DNA of 64,000 bases from an uncultured Pelagibacteraceae bacterium (GCA_902576115.1 CACGUE010000005.1:1-64000); one strand, 5' to 3'; positions 18,878-28,502 are shown, counted from the first letter of the stretch. A program made the numbers and translations. The notes: generated by a model from the letters alone, not told the origin.

Positions 18878-19433
18878 TTAATTTATACCCACCTTTAATA
18901 CTAGAAATAAATATTTTATCGTTAAATTTTTTTTCTATTTTTTTTCTCAACCTATAAATATGAGTTTCAACTGTATGTGTTTCTAATTTAGATTTGTGAT
19001 CCCAAACTTCTTTTTGTAAATCAAATATTGACTTAGGTTTTTTTGATTTATTAAGGTAAATTATAATTTTTGCCTCTTTTTCTGTTAATGAAAGATTTTG
19101 ATTATCCTTATTCATAATTCTCGAATTTAAATTAATATAGTAATTACCAATTTTAATATTATTCTGCTGATAAAACTTATTTTTTAAAAAGTTAATATTA
19201 ATTATTTCAACTAATTTTAATATATCTATTGGGAACTCTTTAATAAGTATTTGGTTGCTAATTTTAGAATTTTTTTGTCCAGATATAACTAAACAATTGT
19301 TTTGATGCAACATTTCATGAATTTCCTCTGTATTTAATAATTTTAATTTAAAGTCGAAAAGATTCTTAAATTCATTTAAAATATTAAATAATACCTCGAA
19401 TTTGTGTATTATTAATATGTGTTTATCAGACAT
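18870..19433 (-). CDS. OmpR/PhoB-type winged-helix regulator with degenerate receiver
   Basis: A protein of about 187 aa. The C-terminal half is a Trans_reg_C winged helix (LSLTEKEAKIIIYL, then THTVETHIYRLRKKIEKKF and SIKGGYKLNA). The N-terminal half begins like a receiver (MSDKHILIIHKFE) but has no recognisable phospho-acceptor Asp; the expected strand reads NCLVISGQ. It is therefore likely a phosphorylation-independent DNA-binding protein. I prefer the ATG at 19431-19433 over the TTG at 19451, which would overlap the divergent transpeptidase gene. It is translationally coupled to the arfA-like gene. Targets are unknown. Confidence 0.8.
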   Translation of the reverse strand: MSDKHILIIHKFEVLFNILNEFKNLFDFKLKLLNTEEIHEMLHQNNCLVISGQKNSKISNQILIKEFPIDILKLVEIININFLKNKFYQQNNIKIGNYYINLNSRIMNKDNQNLSLTEKEAKIIIYLNKSKKPKSIFDLQKEVWDHKSKLETHTVETHIYRLRKKIEKKFNDKIFISSIKGGYKLNA

Positions 19434-19444
19434 ACTAATACAAT

Positions 19445-19939
19445 ATGACAATTATAATAAAAAATAAAGATACACTAGAATACAATGACTTTATTTTCAA
19501 ATGTTGTGTTGGAAAACGTGGATTTAGTAAAAATAAAATTGAAGGAGATAAAAAAACACCTACAGGGACATTTTCCTTAAGTAACATATATTACAGATCT
19601 GATAAAAAAATTAAACCTTATACAAAATTAAAATCCATAAAAATAAAAAAAAAAATGGTTTGGTGTAATGATCTAAAATCTATAAAAAAATATAACAAAC
19701 TTATGATTGGAAATACAAAATTAAAACACGAAAAACTATTTAGAAAAGACTATAAATATGATTACTTAATTCCATTAAAATATAATTGGACCAATCCTAT
19801 CATTGGGAAAGGAAGTGCTATTTTTATCCATTTAACCAAAAACTATAAGCCAACAGCTGGATGCATAGGACTTGCAGAAAAAGACTTTTTAATACTTTTA
19901 AAGTTATTAAAAAAAAATACAAAAATAAAAATACTTTAA
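19445..19939 (+). CDS. L,D-transpeptidase family protein (YkuD domain)
   Basis: A 164-aa protein carrying little beyond a YkuD-type catalytic domain. The start of the domain is seen in KKTPTGTFSLSNIYY and the active site in IFIHLTKNYKPTAGCIGL, with the catalytic Cys and upstream His. No signal peptide is obvious, which is unusual for an enzyme expected to act on peptidoglycan, though this compact alphaproteobacterial subfamily often looks so. The substrate is unproved. It is divergent from the winged-helix gene by 11 bp and overlaps the convergent yggS by 4 bp. Confidence 0.75.
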   Translation: MTIIIKNKDTLEYNDFIFKCCVGKRGFSKNKIEGDKKTPTGTFSLSNIYYRSDKKIKPYTKLKSIKIKKKMVWCNDLKSIKKYNKLMIGNTKLKHEKLFRKDYKYDYLIPLKYNWTNPIIGKGSAIFIHLTKNYKPTAGCIGLAEKDFLILLKLLKKNTKIKIL

Positions 19940-20598
19940 CTTCTTTGACCAAATATATCAGATCCAATTCTAACAAAAGTTGAACCATGTTTAATTGCAT
20001 TTAAATAATCAGCTGACATGCCCATACTTAAATCATTTAAACCAATTTTATTATTTAGCTCTCTCATCTTAATAAAATATTCTGTACTATCCTGATCAAA
20101 TGGTGGGATACACATTAAACCTAAAATATTGAGATTAAGATTTTTGCAATAATCATAGAAATCTTGAATTTCATTTTCTAGGACTCCAGATTTTTGCTCT
20201 TCTTTTCCAATATTAACTTGAATGAAAAACTTTCTTTGAATATTTTGTTCAATTTGATAATGAGAAATTTTGTCGGCGAGTTTTTTACTATCTAATGAAT
20301 GGATATAATCAAATAGTTTTAATGCAAATTTAACTTTATTCGTTTGTAAACGACCAATTAAATGTAATTTGATATTTTTATTTACCTTTTTAATTACAGA
20401 CCACTTTTCAACAGCCTCTTGAACTTTGTTTTCTCCATAATCAAAATGACCATGATTAACAAGTGGCATTATATGGTCAATTTTAAATGTTTTTGAAACG
20501 GCAATTATTTTTGGAAATTTAGACTTTTCATAATCTTCTGTTAAATTTGCCTTAACTTTATCATTAATTTTAAGTAAATTTTTTAATGTAACATGCAT
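19936..20598 (-). CDS. yggS: YggS/PLPBP family pyridoxal-phosphate homeostasis protein
   Basis: A 220-aa PLP-binding TIM-barrel protein of the YggS/PROSC family. The PLP lysine lies in IIAVSKTFKI (about residues 31-40). FDYGENKVQEA, HLIGRLQTNK, QVNIGKEEQKSG, LMCIPP and LSMGMSADYLNAI with GSTFVRIGSDIFG are all family signatures. These proteins buffer free PLP and affect amino-acid metabolism; no enzymatic reaction is established. The ATG is directly abutted by the divergent ATG of the next gene (ATGCAT). Confidence 0.95.
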   Translation of the reverse strand: MHVTLKNLLKINDKVKANLTEDYEKSKFPKIIAVSKTFKIDHIMPLVNHGHFDYGENKVQEAVEKWSVIKKVNKNIKLHLIGRLQTNKVKFALKLFDYIHSLDSKKLADKISHYQIEQNIQRKFFIQVNIGKEEQKSGVLENEIQDFYDYCKNLNLNILGLMCIPPFDQDSTEYFIKMRELNNKIGLNDLSMGMSADYLNAIKHGSTFVRIGSDIFGQRS

Positions 20599-21120
20599 AG
20601 TTTTTATCCATATAAGTTTTATTTTATAAATGTATTTAAAAAAAAAAACATTGATAAATTAGATAATAACACAGGATTAGTTTACAGAAATTATAACAAA
20701 AAACTTAATATAAATGATATAATCGAGCTAAAAAACTACTGTAAAATTAAAGGATTAAAGTTTTTTTTATCGAATAATTTTAAGTTAGCAATTAAATTAG
20801 ATTTAGATGGTGCTTATATTCCAGCATTTAACAAGAGTTTTAAACACTTAAATTTTAAAACTAAATCATCCTTTTTAATAATTGGATCAGCTCATAATAT
20901 TAAAGAAATTAGACTAAAGGAGAAACAGCAAGTAAAAATTATTTTTATTTCCTCAGTTTTTAAAAAAAATAAAAATTTTTTAGGCATTAATAAATTTAAG
21001 ATATTAAGAAAATTTACAAAAAAAAAAGTTGTAGCTTTAGGTGGAATTTCAAAGAAAAATGAAAGAAAAATTAAATTACTAAACTGTAATGGAATAAGTG
21101 GTATTTCTTATTTCGAGTAA
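20593..21120 (+). CDS. ThiE/TenI-like thiamine phosphate synthase family protein
   Basis: A protein of up to 175 aa with a TIM-barrel pattern like ThiE/TenI: GLKFFLSNNFKLAIKLDLDGAYIP, then FLIIGSAHNIKEI, and KKVVALGGISKKNERKIKLL near the end. It is shorter than true ThiE (about 210 aa), and the diphosphate-binding loops are partly degenerate, so it may be a TenI-like or reduced form. The start is uncertain: the listed ATG overlaps yggS by 6 bp, and an ATG in another frame just before an 11-A run would join this frame if the run were one base longer. The bidirectional terminator follows its stop. Confidence 0.65.
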   Translation: MHSFYPYKFYFINVFKKKNIDKLDNNTGLVYRNYNKKLNINDIIELKNYCKIKGLKFFLSNNFKLAIKLDLDGAYIPAFNKSFKHLNFKTKSSFLIIGSAHNIKEIRLKEKQQVKIIFISSVFKKNKNFLGINKFKILRKFTKKKVVALGGISKKNERKIKLLNCNGISGISYFE

Positions 21121-21152
21121 AAAAAAAGGCCCCATTTATGGGGCCCTTTTTT
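21121..21152. terminator. Bidirectional intrinsic terminator between thiE-like gene and porin
   Basis: GGCCCC (21128-21133), loop ATTTAT, then GGGGCC (21140-21145), preceded by a run of A and followed by C and six T. The A-run before and T-run after make it work on both strands, for the rightward thiE-like gene and the leftward porin gene. This GC stem stands out in very AT-rich DNA. Confidence 0.85.
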
Positions 21153-21170
21153 AAATGTATATTTTACAAA

Positions 21171-22106
21171 TTAGAACGCAAAAGTTAACACCATTTGATA
21201 ACCTTCTCTATCGTCTGAAGAAGTATTATTTACGTTGTCAACTGTGTGCATAGATACTGCAACACCCAATGATCCAATTGTATATGAAGCACCAATCGCC
21301 ATTGACTCTTGGTCATCAGATCCAACTTTCTCTAAAGTGTGTGAACCATAAGATACAGTTAAATCATCATTAACAGCATAAGATATACCAATACCTGTTG
21401 ATTCTACATCAGAAGAAGTTTCGTTGTCTTGCTCTGATTTTTGGATACCAACTGTTGCACCACCGATTGCATATTTAGCAAACAATGTGCTTTCATCAGA
21501 TTTAGTTCCAGTTGTTACTTCAACATCTCCTGTACCATAACCAACTGTTAATCCTTCCATTCCAGTGTAAGTTACACCGTAGTCAGAATAAGATACATCG
21601 TTAACATCATCATCAGCGTTTAGGTAAGTTAAAGTTAAGTTAAGACCTGACTCATGAGAGTAGTCGTATCTCCAAGCATTATTACCTGAATGACCATTGA
21701 CTATTCCTGTGTCAGCACCTGTGATAACATCCCATGGCTCTTCTGAAGCAGTTGGCATTACATCGTCATTACCACTTAAGAATGTTGATCCACCATGACC
21801 ATCAAATCTTAAAACTCCAGCATCACCGAAGTCCATAGCAATTGAGTAGTTGTCAACACCACCTGTTGATGTGTCAGCTCCATCTAACTCTACGCTGTAA
21901 GTTACTGTGAAGTCATTTACATCTCCTGAAGCAGAAAATGCAACTGCATCACTTAATACCCAACCATTACCATGTGTTGCTTTTTCATCACCACCGGTAT
22001 AAGTCATTGTAGCACTACCAGATACTGACATTTCAGCAGCTGAAACAGATCCAGCAACTAAAGAACCAGCAAGAGCTGTTAGCCCTATTTTTTTATATTT
22101 GTTCAT
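21171..22106 (-). CDS. Outer-membrane porin (Gram-negative type)
   Basis: A 311-aa beta-barrel protein. The signal peptide (LTALAGSLVAGSVSA) would be cleaved before AEMSVSGSATM, and the chain ends in the aromatic YQMVLTFAF, the usual outer-membrane signal. Alternating polar/hydrophobic strands rich in Gly, Asp, Ser and Thr run throughout (FTVTYSVELDG, LNLTLTYLNADD, LTVGYGTGDVEV). Its composition (few Lys, many Asp/Gly) and its GC content differ from the neighbours, as expected for a highly expressed porin. It has the strongest ribosome site among the listed CDS (AAGGAG, 8 bp before ATG). The solute passed is unknown. Confidence 0.85.
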   Translation of the reverse strand: MNKYKKIGLTALAGSLVAGSVSAAEMSVSGSATMTYTGGDEKATHGNGWVLSDAVAFSASGDVNDFTVTYSVELDGADTSTGGVDNYSIAMDFGDAGVLRFDGHGGSTFLSGNDDVMPTASEEPWDVITGADTGIVNGHSGNNAWRYDYSHESGLNLTLTYLNADDDVNDVSYSDYGVTYTGMEGLTVGYGTGDVEVTTGTKSDESTLFAKYAIGGATVGIQKSEQDNETSSDVESTGIGISYAVNDDLTVSYGSHTLEKVGSDDQESMAIGASYTIGSLGVAVSMHTVDNVNNTSSDDREGYQMVLTFAF

Positions 22107-22114
22107 ATTAAGTA

Positions 22115-22120
22115 CTCCTT
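22115..22120 (-). promoter_or_regulatory. Strong Shine-Dalgarno of the porin gene
   Basis: AAGGAG on the minus strand, eight bases before the porin ATG. Most genes in this window have weak or no ribosome site, so this one points to high translation. Confidence 0.8.
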
Positions 22121-22125
22121 GTTAT

Positions 22126-22141
22126 TGTTTAATATTAAACA
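22126..22141. promoter_or_regulatory. 16-bp perfect palindrome in the porin leader
   Basis: TGTTTAATATTAAACA is a perfect inverted repeat lying 5 bp upstream of the porin Shine-Dalgarno. It could be an operator for a dimeric regulator or a hairpin in the mRNA leader that affects translation or stability. Which regulator is unknown. Confidence 0.4.
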
Positions 22142-22255
22142 GGATCTTTTTACCAAAATTGATAAAAAACTCATAAATTTGAGAATATAACTCTATATTT
22201 TTATTAAAGTGTTGCATTTTTACATCATACAAAAGCACAGAAAAACATAGGTTTT

Positions 22256-22284
22256 TTGTCAATTTTTTATATAAATCTTATTAA
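22256..22284 (+). promoter_or_regulatory. Candidate sigma-70 promoter for the DUF3576 lipoprotein gene
   Basis: TTGTCA (22256-22261), 17-base spacer, TATTAA (22279-22284). The gene starts at 22319. On the other strand a TTGACA (22257-22262) occupies almost the same bases and could be the -35 of the porin promoter, although no good -10 follows it at 17 bp. Confidence 0.4.
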
Positions 22285-22318
22285 TTTTAAAGTGTATCTA
22301 AATTTTTAATAATTTTTT

Positions 22319-22840
22319 ATGTTATCAAAATACTTCAAACTCTCACTAATATTAGCCTTTGCTGGTGTACTTATTCTTAATTCTTGTTCTGGCGCAGGTG
22401 ATGCTCGTAAGAGACCTGCAAATGTAAAAGATAGAATACAAAAAAATATTGAAGAAGGAAGAGGTATTAAATTAATGGGTAATAAAAAAAACGTGGGTGA
22501 ATTTGATTTTGCAAGTTCAAATGAACTTTGGAGAGCATCTTTAGATACTTTAGATTTTATGCCTTTAGCTTTAGCAAATTATAGTGGAGGAGTAATAGTC
22601 ACTGATTGGTATAGTGACAACAATGAAAATAATGAGTCTGTAAAAATTTCAATAAGGTTTCTTAGCAATGAAATCAGATCTGATGCACTTGTAATTAAAG
22701 TATTTTATAAGAATTGCTCTATACAGCAAACATGCAAGATAACAGACAGATCGGGAGCATTATCAAATGAATTAACAGAAAAAATTTTAAAAAAAGCTGC
22801 ACTATATGAAAAAGAAGATAAGTCGAAAAAGAAAAAATAA
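22319..22840 (+). CDS. DUF3576 family lipoprotein
   Basis: A 173-aa lipoprotein with a lipobox LILNSC (Cys23). The mature part carries the DUF3576 pattern: NELWRASLDTLDFMPLALANYSGGVIVTDWY and SIRFLSNEIRSDALVIKVF. This family is widespread in alphaproteobacteria next to leuS and lptE, which is the case here, suggesting an envelope role; no biochemical function is known to me. The C-terminus is a short Lys-rich tail. It lies 48 bp before leuS and may share its transcript. Confidence 0.85.
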   Translation: MLSKYFKLSLILAFAGVLILNSCSGAGDARKRPANVKDRIQKNIEEGRGIKLMGNKKNVGEFDFASSNELWRASLDTLDFMPLALANYSGGVIVTDWYSDNNENNESVKISIRFLSNEIRSDALVIKVFYKNCSIQQTCKITDRSGALSNELTEKILKKAALYEKEDKSKKKK

Positions 22841-22888
22841 ATTTATAAAACTTTTAATTTTTGAAAGTTAATCACTTTAATTAGAAAC

Positions 22889-25432
22889 GTGGAAAGATAT
22901 AATTTCAAAGAATTTGAGCATAAATGGCAAAAGATTTGGGAGGAAAAGAAGATTTTTCAAACCAAGATAGATAAGAATAAAAAAAAATTTTATTGCTTAG
23001 AAATGTTTCCGTATCCATCCGGTAAAATACATATGGGACACGTTAGAAACTACACTATAGGAGATGTACTATCTAGATATAAAAAACTAAAAGGCTTCAA
23101 TGTTTTACATCCCATGGGATGGGATGCTTTCGGAATGCCAGCAGAGAATGCAGCAAGGGAAAATAATCTAAGTCCAAAAGACTGGACTAATAAAAATATT
23201 GAAACAATGAAAAATCAGCTTAAAAGATTAGGATTATCAATAGATTGGAGTAGAGAAATATCGACCTGTAACGAAGATTATTACAAGCACCAACAAATTT
23301 TCTTCTTAGAATTGTTTGAAAAAGGATTAGTTTACAGAAAAGAAAATTATGTAAATTGGGACCCTGTTGATGAAACAGTTTTAGCTAATGAACAAGTTAT
23401 AGATGGAAAAGGTTGGAGATCAGGAGCAACTGTTGAAAGAAAAAAACTAAGTCAATGGTTTTTTAATATTTCAAAATTTTCACAAAAATTGTTAGATGGA
23501 TTAGATGATTTAAAGACCTGGCCTAATAAAGTTAAAACTATGCAAAAGAATTGGATTGGTAAATCTTTTGGGTGCGAAATTAACTTTGAAATCGAAGGTG
23601 AGTTACCTATAAAAAATATCAAGTGTTTTACAACAAGACCAGATACTCTCTTTGGTTTTTCATTTTTGGCATTATCAGTAGATCACGAAGTTTCTAAATT
23701 TTATAAAAATAATAAAGATTTTTTGAAATTTAAAGAAGAATGCTCTAAAACAGGAACAACCGAAGAAGCTATTGCAGTTGGAGAAAAAATAGGTTTCAAA
23801 ACAAATTTATTTGCTAAAAATCCTCTAAGTCCTGATCAAATGGTTCCGGTATACTTTGCTAATTTTGTATTAATGGATTACGGTTTTGGAGCAGTTTTTG
23901 GCTGTCCTGGTCATGACCAAAGAGACTATGATTTTGCAAAAAAATACAACTTGGAAATAAAGACGGTTGTGAGGCCACATGATAAAAAAGACGATTTTAA
24001 AGTTAGTAATGAGGCTTATCCGGGTCCTGGGGTTTTAATAAATTCAGACTTTCTAAATGGACAAAAAGCTCCTGAACAATCAGTTATCGAGACTATTAAA
24101 ATTTTAGAAAAAAGAAAAATAGGAAAAAAAAGAATTAACTATAGACTAAAAGACTGGGGAGTGTCTCGTCAAAGATATTGGGGATGTCCAATACCAATAG
24201 TTTATGACAAAGATGGAAATGTTAAAGCCTTACCAAAAGAAATGTTACCTGTAAAACTTCCTGATGATATTGATTTATCAGTTAAGGGAAATCCTTTAGA
24301 TAGTCAGAAAAAATGGAAAGAAGTAACCATTGATGGAAAGACGTATACAAGAGAAACAGATACTCTTGATACTTTTGTATGTTCATCTTGGTACTATCTT
24401 AGATTTTGCTCGCCTAAGGAAATTAATTATGGATTTAAAAAAAATGACATTGATTATTGGATGCCTGTGGATCAATACATTGGAGGTGTTGAGCATGCTA
24501 TTCTACACTTGTTATACTCAAGATTTTTTATGAGGGCGATCGAGCATAACAATTCAAACTTTCAGATAACAGAACCTTTTAGTAGTTTATTTACTCAAGG
24601 GATGGTTTGTCACGAAACATATAAAGATGAAAATAATAATTGGTTAAGTCCTCAGGAAATAGAGAGAGTGGGTAATAAAGTTGTAAAAAAAAATGACCAT
24701 TCTAAAATTATAAAAGTAGGTCCATCAGAATCTATGTCTAAATCAAAAAAAAATGTTGTAGATCCAGAGTTTATTATTAATAATTACGGAGCAGATGCGG
24801 TTAGACTTTTTATTCTATCTGATAGTCCTCCTGAGAAAGATGTTCAATGGTCTGAGCAAGGTATGGTTTCATCTTACAAGTTTATTCAAAAATTATGGGC
24901 ACTTCATACAAATATTAAAAACAAAATTTTAAATGAAAATTCAGAAGATTTTGATGAAGAGATTGAAAAATTTACAAATCAATTAATAGAAAAAATAACT
25001 AATAATTTAGAAAAATTTAATTACAATGTGATTATTGCAAATATGTATGAAACTTTTAACTATTTATCTAATTATATAAAGGTGAATAAAAATATAAAAA
25101 ATCTAGAGATGAACTACAGAAAAATTTTAATATGCTTTACTCCAATAGTGCCTCATTTTACAAGTGAATGTATGAGTGAACTTAATGTAAAAAACGAAAT
25201 TCATTGGCCAGATTATGATGTTTCGGCACTTCAAGAAGAGGAGATTAATATTGTTATACAAATTAATGGTAAAAAAAGAGCAATCATAAATGTAAAGAAA
25301 GACATAAGTGAAAATGACATTTTAAAAATTGCAAAAGAAAATAAAATTGTCGATAAATATTTGAACAATAAGTTAGTTAAAAATATTATATTTGTTCAAA
25401 ATCGTTTAATTAATATTTTAACAGATGAGTAA
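22889..25432 (+). CDS. leuS: Leucine--tRNA ligase
   Basis: An 847-aa class I synthetase of standard bacterial LeuS length. The HIGH motif is in [19 protein letters not shown] (about residues 41-59). The CP1 editing domain has TTRPDTLFG and [13 protein letters not shown], and the KMSKS loop is [13 protein letters not shown] (about 615-627). It starts with GTG (22889). The 3' end overlaps lptE by 8 bp, the usual alphaproteobacterial leuS-lptE-holA arrangement. Confidence 0.98.
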   Translation: MERYNFKEFEHKWQKIWEEKKIFQTKIDKNKKKFYCLEMFPYPSGKIHMGHVRNYTIGDVLSRYKKLKGFNVLHPMGWDAFGMPAENAARENNLSPKDWTNKNIETMKNQLKRLGLSIDWSREISTCNEDYYKHQQIFFLELFEKGLVYRKENYVNWDPVDETVLANEQVIDGKGWRSGATVERKKLSQWFFNISKFSQKLLDGLDDLKTWPNKVKTMQKNWIGKSFGCEINFEIEGELPIKNIKCFTTRPDTLFGFSFLALSVDHEVSKFYKNNKDFLKFKEECSKTGTTEEAIAVGEKIGFKTNLFAKNPLSPDQMVPVYFANFVLMDYGFGAVFGCPGHDQRDYDFAKKYNLEIKTVVRPHDKKDDFKVSNEAYPGPGVLINSDFLNGQKAPEQSVIETIKILEKRKIGKKRINYRLKDWGVSRQRYWGCPIPIVYDKDGNVKALPKEMLPVKLPDDIDLSVKGNPLDSQKKWKEVTIDGKTYTRETDTLDTFVCSSWYYLRFCSPKEINYGFKKNDIDYWMPVDQYIGGVEHAILHLLYSRFFMRAIEHNNSNFQITEPFSSLFTQGMVCHETYKDENNNWLSPQEIERVGNKVVKKNDHSKIIKVGPSESMSKSKKNVVDPEFIINNYGADAVRLFILSDSPPEKDVQWSEQGMVSSYKFIQKLWALHTNIKNKILNENSEDFDEEIEKFTNQLIEKITNNLEKFNYNVIIANMYETFNYLSNYIKVNKNIKNLEMNYRKILICFTPIVPHFTSECMSELNVKNEIHWPDYDVSALQEEEINIVIQINGKKRAIINVKKDISENDILKIAKENKIVDKYLNNKLVKNIIFVQNRLINILTDE

Positions 25433-25883
25433 GTTAATAAAATTAATATTGGTAAGCTGTATTTTAATTGGATGTACTTACGAACCAATATTATTAAATA
25501 AAAATTATGATTTTTTCTTTAGTGAAATCAATTATAATGGAGATATAAAAATAAACGAGACTGTAAAAGAAACTTTGTCTGAAAAAACCAATTTTGGAAA
25601 AGGCAATGAACTTAAATTATATTTTTCTTCAAAAAAAAATAAACAAAATATTTCGTCTAACAGACAGGGGGACGCTACAATATTTAAAATTAGTATTATT
25701 ATAAATTATAATTTGATTAAAGGTGACGAAATTATATTTAAAAATGAAATAACAAAACAGTCAACTTATAACAATATTAAAGATAAGTTTGAATTATTGC
25801 GATATGAAGAAAATATTATAAAAAGCTTATCTCAAAAATCTGCTGATGAGATTTTGATGTCTATTACATCAATTCAAAAATGA
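25425..25883 (+). CDS. lptE: LPS-assembly lipoprotein LptE
   Basis: A 152-aa outer-membrane lipoprotein with signal [14 protein letters not shown] (Cys17 lipidated) followed at once by TYEPILL, like the YxPL start of LptE proteins. LptE plugs LptD, the lipopolysaccharide translocon. Sequence similarity in this family is low, so the call rests on size, the lipobox, the strand pattern and its place between leuS and holA (8-bp and 4-bp overlaps), where lptE is normally found. Confidence 0.75.
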   Translation: MSKLIKLILVSCILIGCTYEPILLNKNYDFFFSEINYNGDIKINETVKETLSEKTNFGKGNELKLYFSSKKNKQNISSNRQGDATIFKISIIINYNLIKGDEIIFKNEITKQSTYNNIKDKFELLRYEENIIKSLSQKSADEILMSITSIQK

Positions 25884-26857
25884 TTTTTAAAAATTTTGAA
25901 TTAGGTAATAAAAATTTAAAAGAATTCAATTTTTTTCTCTTGTACGGTAAAAATGACGGCTTAAAAAATGAGATAATTGAAAAATACTTCACTAAAAATT
26001 TTAAAGGGGAATTAAATAAATATGAAGAGGCTGAATTTTTAGTCAACAATGATAATATTATGGAAGAATTTCTAAATAAATCATTATTTTCGACCGAAAA
26101 AATTATAATTATTTCAAGATCCAGTGATAAATTAGTTAATACCCTAGAAAAAATTCTTGAAAGAAGTCTGACTGATTTAAAAATAATAATTAAAACAGGA
26201 ATACTTGAAAAAAAATCAAAATTAAGAAGTTTATTTGAGAAAAGTGTATCTATGGTAGCAATTCCATTTTACGATGATGATAGTAGAAGTTTGTTGCCAA
26301 TTTTGCATGAATTTATAAATAAACATAAATTAAAAATATCTAGAGAGTCTATCAACTTAATATTAGATAGAGTAAGTGGAAACCGTGAAAATCTCAAAAT
26401 AGAATTGCAAAAGATATTTAATTATAGTTTAACAAATAAAAATCTAACATTTGAAACAATAAAAAAATTAACAAATTTAGCTGAAAATTATGGTGTAGGT
26501 GAACTAGTAGATGAATATTTATCTGGAAACACTAAAAATGTAACAAAAATCTTGAATGAAAATAATTATTCAGATGATGATTGTATACTGATTCTTAGAA
26601 CATTATTAATTAAATCTAAAAGATTATTGAAAATTTTAGAGACAAATAAACAAATTAATAACATCGATAAAGTAATAATGAATACAAAACCACCTATTTT
26701 TTGGAAAGAAAGAGATTATGTAAAAAAACAAGCTAATAATTGGGATTTAAGAAAACTAAAAAATAAAATTTATGAAATAAATGAAATCGAAACTTTAATA
26801 AAAACAAACTCTAAGAACTCTTTAAATATACTGTCAGATTTTATTATAAGCTACTAA
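25880..26857 (+). CDS. holA: DNA polymerase III subunit delta
   Basis: A 325-aa clamp-loader delta subunit. The N-terminal AAA+-like fold begins FNFFLLYGKNDGLKNEIIEK, with LFSTEKIIIISRS and the ISRESINLILDRVSGNRENLKIEL segment in the middle, typical of HolA. As in other delta subunits there is no functional Walker A. It opens the beta clamp for loading on DNA. It overlaps lptE by 4 bp at the start and convergent parB by 4 bp at the end. Confidence 0.9.
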   Translation: MIFKNFELGNKNLKEFNFFLLYGKNDGLKNEIIEKYFTKNFKGELNKYEEAEFLVNNDNIMEEFLNKSLFSTEKIIIISRSSDKLVNTLEKILERSLTDLKIIIKTGILEKKSKLRSLFEKSVSMVAIPFYDDDSRSLLPILHEFINKHKLKISRESINLILDRVSGNRENLKIELQKIFNYSLTNKNLTFETIKKLTNLAENYGVGELVDEYLSGNTKNVTKILNENNYSDDDCILILRTLLIKSKRLLKILETNKQINNIDKVIMNTKPPIFWKERDYVKKQANNWDLRKLKNKIYEINEIETLIKTNSKNSLNILSDFIISY

Positions 26858-27705
26858 TAATTATTTTTAATAATACTAATCAACTTATCTAATTGATCAT
26901 ATCCTTTATACTGAAAAGTCAAAGTGCCGGAATTATTTTGATGATTATTTAACACAACACGCATTCCAATTTTATTTGTTAATTCATTTTGCATAGCAAT
27001 GATGTTTGGATCCTTTTTATTATAAGATTTGGACGATCCACGTTTTAATATTCTTACCAAACTTTCTGTTTGTCTTACTGATAATTTTTTTTTGATTATT
27101 TTTTCCGCTAAAAATGAAGCATTTTCCAATCCTATAAGTATTTTAGCATGGCCTTGTGTAATTTTTTCATTTCTGAGCATCTCAATTATTTTTTCAGGGA
27201 GGGTAAGTAGACGTAAAGAGTTTGAAATATGTGATCTGCTTTTTCCAATAAACTTTGCAACCTTATCTTGGTCATAATTAAAGTTATCTATCAAATTTTT
27301 GTAACTCTCTGCTTCTTCTATAGGATTTAAATCTTTTCTTTGAACATTTTCAATAATAGCAAACTCTAAAGATCTCAGATTATCAGCTTCGAGAATAACA
27401 ACAGGAACCTCATGAAGTCCAGCAGATTGAGCTGCTTGCCATCTCCTTTCCCCTGCGATTATTTCGAATTTATCATCTTGGTCCTCTGATTTTCTAACTA
27501 TCAGTGGCTGTATTATACCTCTCTCTTTTATTGAGTTTGTTAATTCTTCTAAAGAATATTTTTCAAATAATTTTCGAGGTTGATTTCTATTTGGAACTAT
27601 AGAACTTATTGAAATTTTGTTATTAGATAATTTTATATCACTATCACCAATTAAAGATGAAAGTCCTCTGCCAAGACCTTTTTTATTTTTAAAAGGATTT
27701 ATCAT
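26854..27705 (-). CDS. parB: Chromosome-partitioning protein ParB
   Basis: A 283-aa ParB/Spo0J protein. The N-terminus KKGLGRGLSSLIGD is the usual ParA-interacting peptide. The CTPase/ParB-N domain shows NRNQPRKLFEKYSLEELTNSI, IVRKSEDQ and the CTP-binding GERRWQAA (about 84-91). The helix-turn-helix is VAKFIGKSRSHISNSLRLL. It loads on parS and spreads as a clamp to segregate the origin. A perfect parS lies 2.3 kb away inside rsmG. It overlaps parA by 4 bp. Confidence 0.97.
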   Translation of the reverse strand: MINPFKNKKGLGRGLSSLIGDSDIKLSNNKISISSIVPNRNQPRKLFEKYSLEELTNSIKERGIIQPLIVRKSEDQDDKFEIIAGERRWQAAQSAGLHEVPVVILEADNLRSLEFAIIENVQRKDLNPIEEAESYKNLIDNFNYDQDKVAKFIGKSRSHISNSLRLLTLPEKIIEMLRNEKITQGHAKILIGLENASFLAEKIIKKKLSVRQTESLVRILKRGSSKSYNKKDPNIIAMQNELTNKIGMRVVLNNHQNNSGTLTFQYKGYDQLDKLISIIKNNY

Positions 27706-28502
27706 GCTGCACTCACAACTTTGCTATCCTGTTCTAAGAACTCTTCGGTAAATTTAAAGTATGCCTTACTACCGGGACAAACACTATCATACAAAAGAAC
27801 AGGAATTCCATGAGATGGTGCTTCTGATAACCTTACATTTCTTGGAACTGCTGTAGAATAAACTTTTTCCTTAAAATAGTTCCTTGCTTCTATCTCTACT
27901 TGGCCTGAGAGTTTATTTCTTTTGTCAAACATTGTAAGCAAGATACCTCTTATCTCTAAAGATGGATTTAGGTTAGATTTAATTCTATCAATTGTTTTCA
28001 TCAGTTGGGTAAGACCTTCTAAGGCGAAAAATTCGGTTTGAAGAGGTACCACAAGAGCATCGGATGCCACTAAAGCCATAATTGTAAGTAAACTTAGTGA
28101 TGGTGGACAGTCAATTAGTATATAATCATACGATGCTTCAGAATCATTTAAAATAGCCATCAATTCGTCTTTTAATTTAAACGCCCTACGGCTATCTCCT
28201 GCTGTTTCAACTTCAAGACCCGATAAATCGACGTTAGACGTAATTAAATTTAGATTAGCAAAGCTAGTTTCTTGTATTACCTCCGAAATTTTTTTATTTC
28301 CATTTAGAACATTGTAAATTGTTGTCCCAGAGCTTATGTCATTCGATAATCCAAGTCCAGTAGTAGCATTGCCTTGGGGATCTAAATCAATTACCAAAAC
28401 TCTTTTCCCTTTCATCGATAATCCTGCTGCTAAATTGATTACAGTTGTAGTCTTACCAACTCCCCCTTTTTGATTTATGACTGAAATAATTTTTTTATCC
28501 AT
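27702..28502 (-). CDS. parA: Chromosome-partitioning ATPase ParA (Soj)
   Basis: A 266-aa ParA of the small chromosomal type without an N-terminal DNA-binding domain. The deviant Walker A is NQKGGVGKTTTVINLAAGL (about 9-27), Walker A' is VIDLDPQGNATTGLG, and Walker B is YILIDCPPSLSLLT. It drives movement of ParB-parS complexes over the nucleoid. It starts 84 bp downstream of rsmG and overlaps parB by 4 bp, the classic rsmG-parA-parB set near the origin. Confidence 0.98.
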   Translation of the reverse strand: MDKKIISVINQKGGVGKTTTVINLAAGLSMKGKRVLVIDLDPQGNATTGLGLSNDISSGTTIYNVLNGNKKISEVIQETSFANLNLITSNVDLSGLEVETAGDSRRAFKLKDELMAILNDSEASYDYILIDCPPSLSLLTIMALVASDALVVPLQTEFFALEGLTQLMKTIDRIKSNLNPSLEIRGILLTMFDKRNKLSGQVEIEARNYFKEKVYSTAVPRNVRLSEAPSHGIPVLLYDSVCPGSKAYFKFTEEFLEQDSKVVSAA

